Assembly: GCA_045106555.1 (NCBI GenBank) | Contig: JBGCET010000031.1 | Coordinates: 12,490-76,489 of the forward strand | Origin: JANQOZ01 sp045106555 | GTDB taxonomy: Bacteria; Pseudomonadota; Gammaproteobacteria; Xanthomonadales; SZUA-38 | Reading direction: 5' to 3' | Length of the DNA stretch: 64,000 nucleotides | Part shown: piece by piece, positions 34,620 to 42,955 of the stretch | Position numbering within the stretch: the stretch's first letter is position 1 | Layout of the letters: every line of letters begins with the position of its first letter | Notes under the pieces: model-generated | What the model was told of the DNA's origin: nothing | Databases searched by the model: none | Seen by the model: only the letters and a program-made list of their open reading frames with translations | Position numbers and translations under genes: made by a program

Positions 34620-36707
34620 TTAAAGACGAACAGTCACGCCCGCTTCAATTGTGCGTCCGGGCTGTGGCGCAAAGTCTTTGATAAACGATGTGTGATACCG
34701 CTGTTCGTCATCCGTCAGATTGCGCCCGGTAACAAACAGCTCTACATCACTTCCAGCAACCGTCAGATGGGTTGAAAAGTGCACCCGAAAATCGTTGTAA
34801 GAGTCGGTAGGCAATTCATTAAGAGCGGCATCGTTCTGTGACGACACTCGGCTCCAGCTGAACTCCGCCAGCGAACCACCCCAACTCAGCACAGTACCCA
34901 CACGCCAACGGCTGGGTGGGATGCGTGGCAGGTTGCGGTTTTCCCCCGCGTCCAAACGGGCTCGCACCCGGTCGTAGCCGACATTTAACGCCATGCCGCC
35001 GTTACTCCAGGACATAGCATTCCAACCTAGGTCAGCTTCCAGCCCACGAAACGTTGCATCTTGCTGTCGCCATTGAAGTACCGGAAGGTCATCTAACTCT
35101 TCCCCTGTGGCCACCTCATAGATGAAGTCAGAAAACGAGGTTTGATAGGCGCTCACCGACACGCTCAAGGTTTCTCGTTCATACACAATGGAGCCACCTA
35201 CATTCAGCGCATTTTCTTCATTAAGGTTTGGATCACCAATTTCATAGCTTTGTGTTGCAAGGTGAGGACCATCAGAGTAAAGCTCTTCCGCCACTGGGGC
35301 ACGGTTGGAATAGTCCAGCTGGCCAGTGATTCGCCAGTGATCAGACAGCGGCTGAATCAGGCCAATGGAGGCGGCGCCCAGGTCGAAGCTGCGGGACCGG
35401 CCTACCGTTGGAGTTTGCTCAACATGTTCATAACGAACGCCTAGATCTACACCGGTGCGGCCGAACGTGCGCTGTCCAACGTAGAAAATTCCGACAGTGT
35501 CAGTATCCACTGGCGGCACAAACGCTTCTTCGCCTAAAGCAGAAAATTCTCGAGTAGAAAACTGCACTCCGGTGGCCCCGTCAAACCCCAGGAAAGGCTC
35601 ATGCACCAGTTCAACCCGGCCTTCCATTGCCTCGGTAGCAAAGACCGTCCCGGCTTCACCATTGCCTTCAAACTCAGTGTGTTCATAGTCGTTAAAGCCT
35701 AGCCGAAAGTTGGCGCTACTAAAGCCGGCGAAAGGCCGATCGAGCCCGGCCTCAACATCAATGCGTGTTTGCGACAAATCGAGGATCGGATTGCCCTCTT
35801 CTTCCTCTTCTTCCTCTTCACCCTCTTCTTCTTCGCCTTCCTCATGCTCGTGCTCGTGTCCGCCAGGCAGTCCGTACTCTCCTTCATAACTGGACACAGC
35901 CAGCCCAACAAAGCCGCGCTCGCCAACATAGGAAAGGCCTAGAGCTCCACCACGGGTTTCCAGCTGACTACCCGGTAGGGTTCCGAAGGCTTCCTCCTCC
36001 TCTTCACCCTCGTCATCACTCTCTTCCAGCGCCTCAAGCGCTCGCAGACCAGCAGATTCGGCAAATCCTGGAATGTCATACTCATCAGCGTCGCGGTAGA
36101 ACGCATCAACGTGGAATGCGAACGATCCTGCGCCCCCATTGAGCTGGGCAGCCGCGGTTTGCTGGCTAGCATTGTCTGCTGCCCTCAGCTCCACCTTGCC
36201 GGATAACGTGTCGGGTACTTCATGGGGGATACGTCCGGTGTGCACATTCACCACACCGCCGATCGCACCCGTGCCGTAAAGCAGCGTAGACGGGCCTTTG
36301 AGCACCTCAATACTTTGCGCCGAAAAAGGCTCGATTGTGGTCAGGTGATCTGGACTCGACACCGATACATCTAAACTATCGATCCGGTCCTCTGTCACTT
36401 TGACCCGGGCCCCGCCTAAACCGCGCAAGATCGGCCTACCAACGGCTTGACCAAAACTCGAAGAATGAACGCCAGGGATTCCGACGAGGGTCTCGGCAAC
36501 CGATGGGGCGCGGGCACGATCCAATCGACTACCCGACAGTATCGAAACAGGCTGGGCAAATTGCTCAGCAGACAATGGGTGAGCTCGAACAACAATTTCT
36601 TCCAGGGGCTCGTCGCTGGATTCTTGAGCCAAAGCTGGGAAAGTGGGCGATAAACTTAACGCGCAGGCCGACAGTACAGCCTGCAGATTTTTAGGTTTCT
36701 GCAACAT
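34620..36707 (-). CDS. ZnuD-like TonB-dependent zinc receptor
   Basis: This protein of about 695 residues has a signal peptide (LSACALSLSPTFPALAQ), a TonB box (LEEIVVRAHP) and a plug with VPGVHSS-like IPGVHSSSFGQAVGRPILRG and IEVLKGPSTLLYGTGAIGG. The barrel ends in IEAGVTVRL. Two acidic loops (near residues 205-220 and 275-310) are rich in Glu with GGHEHEHEEG, where ZnuD proteins usually have a His-rich zinc-trapping loop. The ATG at 36707 follows GGAAAA; an ATG at 36734 is the alternative. It probably imports zinc and should be controlled by the Zur-like site at 37101 through the upstream small gene. Confidence 0.9.
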   Translation of the reverse strand: MLQKPKNLQAVLSACALSLSPTFPALAQESSDEPLEEIVVRAHPLSAEQFAQPVSILSGSRLDRARAPSVAETLVGIPGVHSSSFGQAVGRPILRGLGGARVKVTEDRIDSLDVSVSSPDHLTTIEPFSAQSIEVLKGPSTLLYGTGAIGGVVNVHTGRIPHEVPDTLSGKVELRAADNASQQTAAAQLNGGAGSFAFHVDAFYRDADEYDIPGFAESAGLRALEALEESDDEGEEEEEAFGTLPGSQLETRGGALGLSYVGERGFVGLAVSSYEGEYGLPGGHEHEHEEGEEEEGEEEEEEEEGNPILDLSQTRIDVEAGLDRPFAGFSSANFRLGFNDYEHTEFEGNGEAGTVFATEAMEGRVELVHEPFLGFDGATGVQFSTREFSALGEEAFVPPVDTDTVGIFYVGQRTFGRTGVDLGVRYEHVEQTPTVGRSRSFDLGAASIGLIQPLSDHWRITGQLDYSNRAPVAEELYSDGPHLATQSYEIGDPNLNEENALNVGGSIVYERETLSVSVSAYQTSFSDFIYEVATGEELDDLPVLQWRQQDATFRGLEADLGWNAMSWSNGGMALNVGYDRVRARLDAGENRNLPRIPPSRWRVGTVLSWGGSLAEFSWSRVSSQNDAALNELPTDSYNDFRVHFSTHLTVAGSDVELFVTGRNLTDDEQRYHTSFIKDFAPQPGRTIEAGVTVRL

Positions 36708-36775
36708 GATCTTTTTTCCAAATAGGTAACGCATCACCAAGGCAAGGCTCGGTAGTTCAAGAGGGCGTTGTTGGA

Positions 36776-37075
36776 TCAGGCTAGAGGCGGTGCACGGATG
36801 TGTGGCGTTTGTATCGGGAAGGCCGGCAAACTCGCGCACGACGGCAGGGGTTCGCAAGATTGCATGGCAACGAGAAAATCGGGACTTTGCGAGATGCAGT
36901 CAATCGCCCCATCGCCAGAAAACGATGCACACAGACCGCATGAATCATGCTCACAGTCGTGGTCGGCATGGGCGTTTTGAACAACCTGACCGGCGACGAG
37001 CAACAGGCAAAACAATGCAAGACCCACGCGAAGCGGGAACCGAAGGGTTACTGATAGGTTACGAGCCCGAGCCAT
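36776..37075 (-). CDS. Small secreted Cys/His protein of the zinc regulon
   Basis: This 99-residue protein has a signal or membrane segment (VGLALFCLLLVAGQVVQNAH), then ADHDCEHDSCGLCASF, which looks metal-binding. It is the first gene after the Zur-controlled minus-strand promoter, and the ZnuD-like gene starts 68 bases downstream. Small proteins of this shape precede zinc-uptake genes in many gammaproteobacteria and are often called zinc chaperones; that is family analogy, not proof. An overlapping plus-strand frame was rejected as a shadow. Confidence 0.65.
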   Translation of the reverse strand: MARARNLSVTLRFPLRVGLALFCLLLVAGQVVQNAHADHDCEHDSCGLCASFSGDGAIDCISQSPDFLVAMQSCEPLPSCASLPAFPIQTPHIRAPPLA

Positions 37076-37085
37076 GCCGCGATTA

Positions 37086-37137
37086 TTGGGAATCCATACT
37101 GAAACGTTATAACATATCTTTTATGAACCGTTGTCAA
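37086..37137. promoter_or_regulatory. Divergent promoter pair overlapping the Zur box
   Basis: On the minus strand, TTGACA (37137-37132) is spaced 17 bases from TGTTAT (37114-37109), serving the small Cys/His gene and ZnuD-like gene. On the plus strand, TTGGGA (37086-37091) is 16 bases from TATAAC (37108-37113), serving the COG0523 GTPase. Both -10 boxes lie within the Zur-like palindrome, so one repressor dimer could shut both directions. Confidence 0.6.
37101..37118. promoter_or_regulatory. Zur-box-like palindrome between divergent zinc genes
   Basis: GAAACGTTATAACATATC carries the core CGTTATAACAT with near-perfect dyad symmetry, matching the site at 33370 and the known gammaproteobacterial Zur consensus. 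It covers both predicted -10 boxes of the divergent zinc genes. Confidence 0.8.
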
Positions 37138-37239
37138 TGCGCAATAAACTTTTGCATAAACCCTGAACCGTTGGGCAGAACAACAAATTCTAGATTTGTC
37201 ATGTCCACCCGCAATCGTATGACTCGGCGTGAATGACCG

Positions 37240-38328
37240 ATGGCCAATCAAATACCCGTCACCATCCTAACTGGCTTTCTGGGAGCTGGAAAAACCACCC
37301 TGTTGAACCGTCTCCTTCGCTCTGATACGGCGTCCAGGACACTGGTAATCATCAATGAATTTGGCTCAATCGGTATCGATCATAACCTGGTGATGTTCTC
37401 CGCCGACGAGTCAAGCGTTATTGCCCTATCCAGCGGTTGCCTTTGCTGCACTATTCGGGGCGATTTAACGAAAACCCTCCGGGAAGCGCCCTGGCGGTTT
37501 GCCCGCGACGGCAAACGATGGTTTGATCAAGTCATCATTGAAACAACCGGTTTGGCGGACCCCGCGCCGATTATTCAAACGCTATTCGCCGAACCTTCCG
37601 TCGCTAGCCAGTACGAGCTGATACAACTCATCACAGTGGTCGACAGCGTCAACGCAATCAATACGCTGCAGGCTCAGCCAGAGGCGTCCAAACAGGTAGC
37701 CGTTGCTGACACCATCGTTGTTAGCAAGACCGATCTGGTGAATCTGAAACAGCGGGACGCTGTTCGAACGCGACTCAAATCATTGAATCCGGCAGCCAAA
37801 CTCGTGGTGGACAACCCCTCTCAGATTGATCCGGAACAGATATTTGGCGTCTCCAAATTCAATCCAACGGCCAAAACACTGGACGTTCAGCAGTGGTTAT
37901 CTTTGGATGCCTACGCTCCGCCGATGGCGCCCGCCCATGACCACGATCACCCCCATGATCAAAATCGCCATGGAGAACAAATACGTTCGGTGTGCCTGAG
38001 CTTCGCAGAACCCAAGCCCATCAGGCTGTTTGAAGCCTGGTTTGACTACTTAACCCGGATGCGCGGCAGCAACCTTCTTCGGATCAAAGGCATTCTGAAC
38101 GTTTCCGAGCTAGAGGTGCCAATGGTAATCCACGGCGTTCAACACATTTGGCACCCACCCGAAATCCTTCCGGCATGGCCCGATGAAGACCGCCAATCAC
38201 GGGTGGTGTTTATCCTGCGCGACCTGGAAAAAAGCGACCTATTGAATGCGCTGAAATTTATTACGGACCAAGTGAAGAACGTGCAAACCACCGGCCTGCC
38301 ACCTGCTAAGCCGTTCAATGACACTTAA
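37240..38328 (+). CDS. COG0523 (CobW/ZNG1-like) metallochaperone GTPase
   Basis: This 362-residue protein is a G3E-family GTPase: Walker A GFLGAGKT (12-19), metal site CLCC (67-70 within SSGCLCCTIRGDL), switch region IETTGLADP and base-recognition SKTDL. A His/Asp-rich insert (HDHDHPHDQNRHGEQ) before the CobW C-terminal domain should hold zinc. Such proteins deliver zinc to client enzymes during zinc shortage, using GTP. The start ATG follows the divergent Zur-controlled promoter region by about 100 bases, consistent with zinc repression. A cobalamin role is less likely because no B12 genes are near. Confidence 0.92.
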   Translation: MANQIPVTILTGFLGAGKTTLLNRLLRSDTASRTLVIINEFGSIGIDHNLVMFSADESSVIALSSGCLCCTIRGDLTKTLREAPWRFARDGKRWFDQVIIETTGLADPAPIIQTLFAEPSVASQYELIQLITVVDSVNAINTLQAQPEASKQVAVADTIVVSKTDLVNLKQRDAVRTRLKSLNPAAKLVVDNPSQIDPEQIFGVSKFNPTAKTLDVQQWLSLDAYAPPMAPAHDHDHPHDQNRHGEQIRSVCLSFAEPKPIRLFEAWFDYLTRMRGSNLLRIKGILNVSELEVPMVIHGVQHIWHPPEILPAWPDEDRQSRVVFILRDLEKSDLLNALKFITDQVKNVQTTGLPPAKPFNDT

Positions 38329-38395
38329 GGCCAACAGTTTCGGGTCAACGATCATATTACAGCCAACCAGTCAGCACCGACGATGGTTAGATTAC

Positions 38396-38463
38396 GACTC
38401 AAAACCATTGGGCAAAGACACAGCCTGGACGAAGCTCGGTTAAGCCGCACCGAGCCCGACAGG
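38396..38463 (-). pseudogene. Remnant of a paralogue of the giant GFE-tagged protein
   Basis: Bases 38397-38438 are about 90% identical to the last 40 bases of the giant gene ending at 44771, which encode ELRPESVFANGFES. A one-base insertion breaks the frame. Bases 38443-38463 match 45201-45221 of that gene (encoding LSGSVRL) with one difference. In the intact gene these blocks are about 390 bases apart, so the remnant has an internal deletion. It sits just before the integrase gene. Confidence 0.7.
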
Positions 38464-38497
38464 CGCGAGCTGCTAAAAATGACTTTTCAACAGACTA

Positions 38498-38511
38498 GAC
38501 CTACGCATTTT
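38498..38511 (+). repeat. 14-base direct repeat, left of the integrase gene
   Basis: GACCTACGCATTTT is repeated in the same orientation at 39930-39943, bracketing the tyrosine recombinase gene by about 1.43 kb. It may be a recombination-site pair or arm sites; chance is possible given the length. Confidence 0.45.
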
Positions 38512-38631
38512 TACGTATGCAAAGCACGATTTACATCGCACGGCGTATCCAAGACGACTAAAAATCGAGACTCTAAATGGGCTTGACCCTCATCACCTCC
38601 CATTGATACGGTAGAAATATCGTAATTTTTA

Positions 38632-38650
38632 TGCGTCATCATTGCGTCAT
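38632..38650 (+). repeat. Two TGCGTCAT repeats before the integrase start
   Basis: TGCGTCAT occurs at 38632-38639 and 38643-38650, just before the ATG at 38653, and again at 39838-39845 after the stop. Short repeats clustered around a lone integrase suggest arm-type binding sites. Confidence 0.4.
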
Positions 38651-38652
38651 CA

Positions 38653-39795
38653 ATGCCAACCCTACCAAAACCGCTGACTGCATTTTCAGTCTCAAAGCTG
38701 CGCCCAAGACCCCGTCGCTACGACGTGCGTGACGGCGCTATTCGCGGCTTGATGGTTCGGGTGTATCCCAGCGGCACACGCACCTGGTATGTGGAATACC
38801 CCCGAGATCGTCGCTGGATCATCGGCAGCGTATCGGACTTTACCCTTCAGCAAGCCAGAGAACGCGCGTCCCAAATTAAAGCTGAGGTCAAAACAGACGG
38901 CCAACCGGCGACGGCGGCAGGAATCGATACCCCAAAGACGTTGAGGACATTCCTGGACGGACCTTACCGTCAATGGATCACTGTGAACCAAAGCAAGGGG
39001 CAACAAATGATCAACCGATTGATCAGCGCCCTGCCCTCAAGCCTGCTAGATATGCCGCTGCGAAAGATGACCCGCATCGACGTTGAAAATTGGCAGTCCG
39101 AACGACGAAGGGCCGGAAAAGCGCCCAGCACAATCAACAGAGAAATAGCCCAACTTCGTAGCGCGCTAAAACACGCAGTCAATGACCCCGCCTGCGCTCT
39201 GAGCGCGAACCCCATTGCAAGGATAAAACCACAACCCACTGATTTTGTTGTGAAAAATCGTTTTCTACAGAGTGACGAGAAAACCCGGCTATTCAGGGCA
39301 CTGCGCGGCCGAACTTGCCATCTTCGCCCGATGACTTTTCTGGCTCTCAATACCGGTCTCAGGCGTGGCGAAATTTTCGACCTGCAGTGGAGCGACATAG
39401 TATTTCCGCCCGATGGACAAAGCCTAACTGTTAGGGGCAACGCGTCGAGATCGAAACAGCCGAGAACAATTAAACTCAACCAACGGGCCACGCTGGAGAT
39501 GCTCAGGTGGCAGAGACTATCGAGTAACAGGACACCACCTGAACGGGTATTCCCTGGCCGAAATGGGGGCCGGCTGGACAACATTAAAAAGGGCTGGGCT
39601 GGCCTGATGCGAGAGGCTCAAATCGAGAACTTCCGATTCGACGATTGCCGCCATGACTTCGCCAGCCGACTGGTACGCGCCGGCGTGCCGCTGCAGGTGG
39701 TATCAAGCCTGCTAGGGCATGGCAGCATTCAGCTCGCTCAACGTTATGTTCACCTCACTCCGGACTGGGGCCCTGATGCAGTAGATGTGCTGTAA
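38653..39795 (+). CDS. Tyrosine recombinase (phage-type integrase)
   Basis: The product has 380 residues. The N-terminal region resembles arm-DNA-binding DUF4102-like domains (VRDGAIRGLMVRVYPSGTRT), followed by a SAM-like core-binding domain (about 100-190) and a catalytic domain. The catalytic residues are Arg in NTGLRRGEIF, His/Arg in CRHDFASRL, His in LLGHGS and the nucleophile Tyr365 in AQRYVHL. All active-site residues are present. No other phage or island gene is nearby, and it is bracketed by short repeats. It is probably the survivor of an integrated element or a stand-alone recombinase. No ribosome site is evident before the ATG. Confidence 0.92.
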   Translation: MPTLPKPLTAFSVSKLRPRPRRYDVRDGAIRGLMVRVYPSGTRTWYVEYPRDRRWIIGSVSDFTLQQARERASQIKAEVKTDGQPATAAGIDTPKTLRTFLDGPYRQWITVNQSKGQQMINRLISALPSSLLDMPLRKMTRIDVENWQSERRRAGKAPSTINREIAQLRSALKHAVNDPACALSANPIARIKPQPTDFVVKNRFLQSDEKTRLFRALRGRTCHLRPMTFLALNTGLRRGEIFDLQWSDIVFPPDGQSLTVRGNASRSKQPRTIKLNQRATLEMLRWQRLSSNRTPPERVFPGRNGGRLDNIKKGWAGLMREAQIENFRFDDCRHDFASRLVRAGVPLQVVSSLLGHGSIQLAQRYVHLTPDWGPDAVDVL

Positions 39796-40286
39796 GCCGA
39801 CCCTAGGTTTTCGAACATTCAAGAAAGCCAGACTTAATGCGTCATTTTAAGCGCCATAAACTATCCTTCACTTTACTATGTTGCATAACACTTTGATATT
39901 AATGATCATTAAATCTGAATAAAACTCAGGACCTACGCATTTTATGGTGAAAAAAGCAGCCACGGCGAGTCGTCTTCCGGCTTGTCGTCGCTGGATCGGT
40001 TTTCCGCTGACGAACGGTTTTTGATGAACATCGGCAGCAAGAAGGGTACCGATAATGTTCGATCACATGGGACGACCGGACGTGACCCAGGGGCCGGGAG
40101 GGGCGGATATGCGCGCATTACGTGACCTGCTGGACAGCCCGCATGACATCAGCCTGAAGCCCACCTGTTCCGATCGCCTGCACGATGCGGGCGCGCCGTG
40201 GAACGCATTAGCCAACGCTGTTGCGTCGATACATGATCCCGCGCATTGCGCCCACAAAAACGCCGAGGCGAGTCTCAGTTCTTCAT
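39796..40286. other. Gap after the integrase: AT-rich then GC-rich, no gene recognised
   Basis: The first about 140 bases are AT-rich and hold the third TGCGTCAT and the second 14-base direct repeat. Bases 40060-40260 are distinctly GC-richer and open in several frames, which suggests a decayed coding fragment. None of the translations (for example DHMGRPDVTQGPGGADMRAL) was recognised, and no ribosome site supports one. Confidence 0.4.
39930..39943 (+). repeat. 14-base direct repeat, right of the integrase gene
   Basis: Second copy of GACCTACGCATTTT (first at 38498-38511). The pair brackets the tyrosine recombinase gene. Confidence 0.45.
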
Positions 40287-41798
40287 TTATTGACCGAAGA
40301 GATTTTTCAGCCCTTCACGCAGTGCTTTCTTTTGAACTTTCCCCATGGTATTTCGTGGCAGCTTACTAATGATGTGCACGTATTTGGGTACTTTAAAACC
40401 AGCAAGTTTCGACTTGGTTTCCGCGATGACGTTGCCGGCCTCAAGGTGCGCACCGTTTTCTGGTACGACAACAGCAACGACTGCTTCACCAAAATCCGGG
40501 TGCGGCAGGCCGATAACGGCTGACTCCTGAACGCCGTCAAAAAAATTGATAACGTCTTCGACTTCCTTGGGATAGACGTTCAGGCCGCCAGTAATCACCA
40601 TATCCTTAGACCGACCGACAATACTTACATAACCATCTGAATCGACCTGGGCTTGATCGCCGGTATTAAACCAATGGTCGTCATGAAAGTCCTCTTCGGT
40701 TTTTTCTGGATTACGCCAATATCCCTTGAAAACGTTCTGACCCCTTATCTGCAAGTTCCCCACTTGTCCAACTGGGGTTGGCTCGCCATCGTTTCCTACT
40801 ATCCGTGCCGTAACGCCCGGTAGTGCGGGCCCAACAGTGCCCGGCTTGCGCTCACCAATTAAAGGGTTGGAGCAATTCATGCCCGTTTCGGTCATCCCAT
40901 ACCGCTCTAGGATTTTGTGTCCGGTCCGCGTCTCAAACTCGGTAAAGGTCTCCACCAAAAGCGGTGCAGACCCCGAGGTAAATAGCCGCAGCTTCGAACA
41001 ATTTTTCTTGCCAAAAGTTGCATCGCTGAGCATGCGCGTATAGTAAGTTGGTACGCCCATCATGACGCTACATTCTGGTAGAAACGTTTTTGCTAATTGC
41101 GGAGAGAATGTGCTGGCCCATCGCATCGTTCCTCCCGTTAGCAGGGAACACCCCAACGCTACAAAAAGCCCATGAACGTGGAAAATTGGCAGGCAATGAA
41201 ACAAACAGTCTTTGTCCGTAAACCCCCAGGCCTCGACCAACGTTTCGGCATTGGATTGTAAATTTTCATGGGTCAGCATGATTCCTTTCGGAGTGCCAGT
41301 GGTCCCTGACGAGTATAGAAGTGCGGCTAAATCGCCGTTGGCGCGGCCCACCGTAGGAAAGTTGGGAGACTGCTGTTTGCGTGCATCCGAAAAACTTCCT
41401 GCTCCTCCACTGTCAAGAGTGAAAATATGCCGAATCCTAAGCGGAGCTGCGAGACGTGTCATAGTTTCCAATTTTTCAGGATCGCACACGATTGCAAATG
41501 GCTCGGCATTTTCTAAGAAAAATTCAATTTCGTTTCTGAGATATGCGGCATTGAGCGGATGGAAAACCAGTCCAGCCTGCAAGCAGGCTAGATATAAGCA
41601 CATGCCATCAACGGATTTCTCGACTTGCACGGTTATTCGATCACCGGGCTGAGCGCCGAGTTCAGTTAAGTAGTTTGCCATCTGCGCCGTGCGGCTAAGA
41701 ATGTCGCCTCGACTGAAAAATACGTTTTCTGTGGTTGTCAAAAGCTCAAGGTCGGGAGACGGCGAAATCGCTTTTTCAATCGATGCAAAAAAATTCAT
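40287..41798 (-). CDS. matB: Malonyl-CoA synthetase
   Basis: This 503-residue acyl-adenylate ligase matches MatB-type malonyl-CoA synthetases along its length. Landmarks are VQVEKSVDGMCLYLACLQAG, AMP/phosphate loop YSSGTTGTPKGIMLTH, LPIFHVHGLFVALG, ERYGMTETGMN and NVFKGYWRNPEKT. The C-terminal hinge reads GGLNVYPKEVED, and the catalytic lysine region is PRNTMGKVQKK. It converts malonate, ATP and CoA to malonyl-CoA. The start is 3 bases after the madM stop, so it is the last gene of a malonate uptake operon. No malonyl-CoA decarboxylase gene is in the window, so the product may feed fatty-acid synthesis directly. Confidence 0.93.
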   Translation of the reverse strand: MNFFASIEKAISPSPDLELLTTTENVFFSRGDILSRTAQMANYLTELGAQPGDRITVQVEKSVDGMCLYLACLQAGLVFHPLNAAYLRNEIEFFLENAEPFAIVCDPEKLETMTRLAAPLRIRHIFTLDSGGAGSFSDARKQQSPNFPTVGRANGDLAALLYSSGTTGTPKGIMLTHENLQSNAETLVEAWGFTDKDCLFHCLPIFHVHGLFVALGCSLLTGGTMRWASTFSPQLAKTFLPECSVMMGVPTYYTRMLSDATFGKKNCSKLRLFTSGSAPLLVETFTEFETRTGHKILERYGMTETGMNCSNPLIGERKPGTVGPALPGVTARIVGNDGEPTPVGQVGNLQIRGQNVFKGYWRNPEKTEEDFHDDHWFNTGDQAQVDSDGYVSIVGRSKDMVITGGLNVYPKEVEDVINFFDGVQESAVIGLPHPDFGEAVVAVVVPENGAHLEAGNVIAETKSKLAGFKVPKYVHIISKLPRNTMGKVQKKALREGLKNLFGQ

Positions 41799-41801
41799 GC
41801 T

Positions 41802-42569
41802 TTAACCTAATATGGCTTGCACAGCGAAAAACAACACCGATGGCGCAAGTAGGCAGCCGGCTCCAGTGTAGAAGGTCGCGGTCATCGCCCCATAGGGCAC
41901 GAGCTTTTCGTCTGTCGCTGCTAACCCGCCTGCTACGCCGCTTGTAGTTCCCATCAGGCCACCATAGATCATGGCGGAGGCGGGATTGTCCAGGCCAATA
42001 AATCTCGCGACAAAGGGGGTTCCGGTCATGACTATGACTGATTTAACCAGCCCGGCGGCCACGCTGAGGGCGATGACGTCGCTACCAGCACCCAAAGCGG
42101 TCCCCGTGACTGGCCCAACAATATAGGTTGCTGCGCCGGCGCCAATGGTGGTGACGGAAATAGCGTCCGTATAGCCGAAGGAATAGGCGACACTGGCGCC
42201 GACGACGAATGACAAAATGACACCGATGATGACGGAAAGGCCGCCCACAACCCCAGCCCGTTTTAGGGCCGAAAGGTCGGCGCCGTAAGCTGTAGCTACG
42301 ATAGCGAAATCTCGTAACATTGCGCCGCCCATGATGGCGATACCTGATAGCAGTGGTATGTCAGCCAAGCCCTTGCTTCCGCCGCTATATTTTCCGCCGA
42401 AATAGGCGAGTATTAGTCCTAACGTTATAGCGATGGCTGAACCATGCACACGGCCTCGCGTGAAAATGTCAGACAATCGGTAGGATAAAAAGACTACCAT
42501 TCCCACAAACGCAAAGGCGGTGATCAATCCATACTTGGATAAGACATCTGTCAAAACTTCGTTGATCAA
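41802..42569 (-). CDS. madM: Malonate transporter subunit MadM
   Basis: This 255-residue integral membrane protein has about seven hydrophobic segments, with MadM-like stretches such as GAMLRDFAIVATAYGADLSA, GAGAATYIVGPVTGTALGAG and the C-terminal GCLLAPSVLFF. With MadL it forms a sodium-dependent malonate importer (as in Malonomonas rubra). It overlaps the madL stop by 4 bases and is followed by matB. The pairing of madL, madM and matB strongly supports the assignment. Confidence 0.92.
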   Translation of the reverse strand: MINEVLTDVLSKYGLITAFAFVGMVVFLSYRLSDIFTRGRVHGSAIAITLGLILAYFGGKYSGGSKGLADIPLLSGIAIMGGAMLRDFAIVATAYGADLSALKRAGVVGGLSVIIGVILSFVVGASVAYSFGYTDAISVTTIGAGAATYIVGPVTGTALGAGSDVIALSVAAGLVKSVIVMTGTPFVARFIGLDNPASAMIYGGLMGTTSGVAGGLAATDEKLVPYGAMTATFYTGAGCLLAPSVLFFAVQAILG

Positions 42570-42925
42570 TATGATCTAACCAATCGGGATAGAACCGGTA
42601 TCAGCAGGAAACTTGCGACGACTGCAAGAACGCCCGCCAGAAGGGCCATCCAACCACCAGACAAGGCTGCGATAACATTTTGTTTAGCCGCCATCGCCAC
42701 AACAATCGGAATATACATGGCGCTCCAAAATGAAATTCCGCCTGCTGTGATCGGTTTCAACTTAAAACGTTCTTGACTTAAGTTGGTCAAAAACAAGAGC
42801 AGTAGCATGGCTATGCCAACTCCGCCCACATTGGCCTGAATTCCCATGAGTTGCCCTATTAGTTGGCCCAGGAAGGCGCCAGTAAGCAGGCAAGCCGCCA
42901 AGAGACTAACTCCATAAATTGTCAT
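42566..42925 (-). CDS. madL: Malonate transporter subunit MadL
   Basis: This 119-residue protein has three to four membrane helices (YGVSLLAACLLTGAFLGQL, VGGVGIAMLLLLFL, ALLAGVLAVVASFLLIPVL) and the MadL-type motif ITAGGISFWSAMYIPIVVAM. It is the small partner of MadM. AAGGAAA precedes the ATG. The SGNH lipoprotein gene ends 30 bases upstream, so all four genes may share one transcript. Confidence 0.92.
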   Translation of the reverse strand: MTIYGVSLLAACLLTGAFLGQLIGQLMGIQANVGGVGIAMLLLLFLTNLSQERFKLKPITAGGISFWSAMYIPIVVAMAAKQNVIAALSGGWMALLAGVLAVVASFLLIPVLSRLVRSY

Positions 42926-42955
42926 TCGATTTCCTTTAACGGGGGGCGCTATTCG

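Noticed and set aside
36790..37236. 148-residue plus-strand frame covering the small zinc-regulon gene
   Set aside because: The minus-strand gene has a signal peptide and metal motif and fits the divergent promoter. The plus-strand frame would run through the Zur box.
40055..40369. 104-residue plus-strand frame after the integrase
   Set aside because: It overlaps the end of matB on the opposite strand and shows no similarity or ribosome site.
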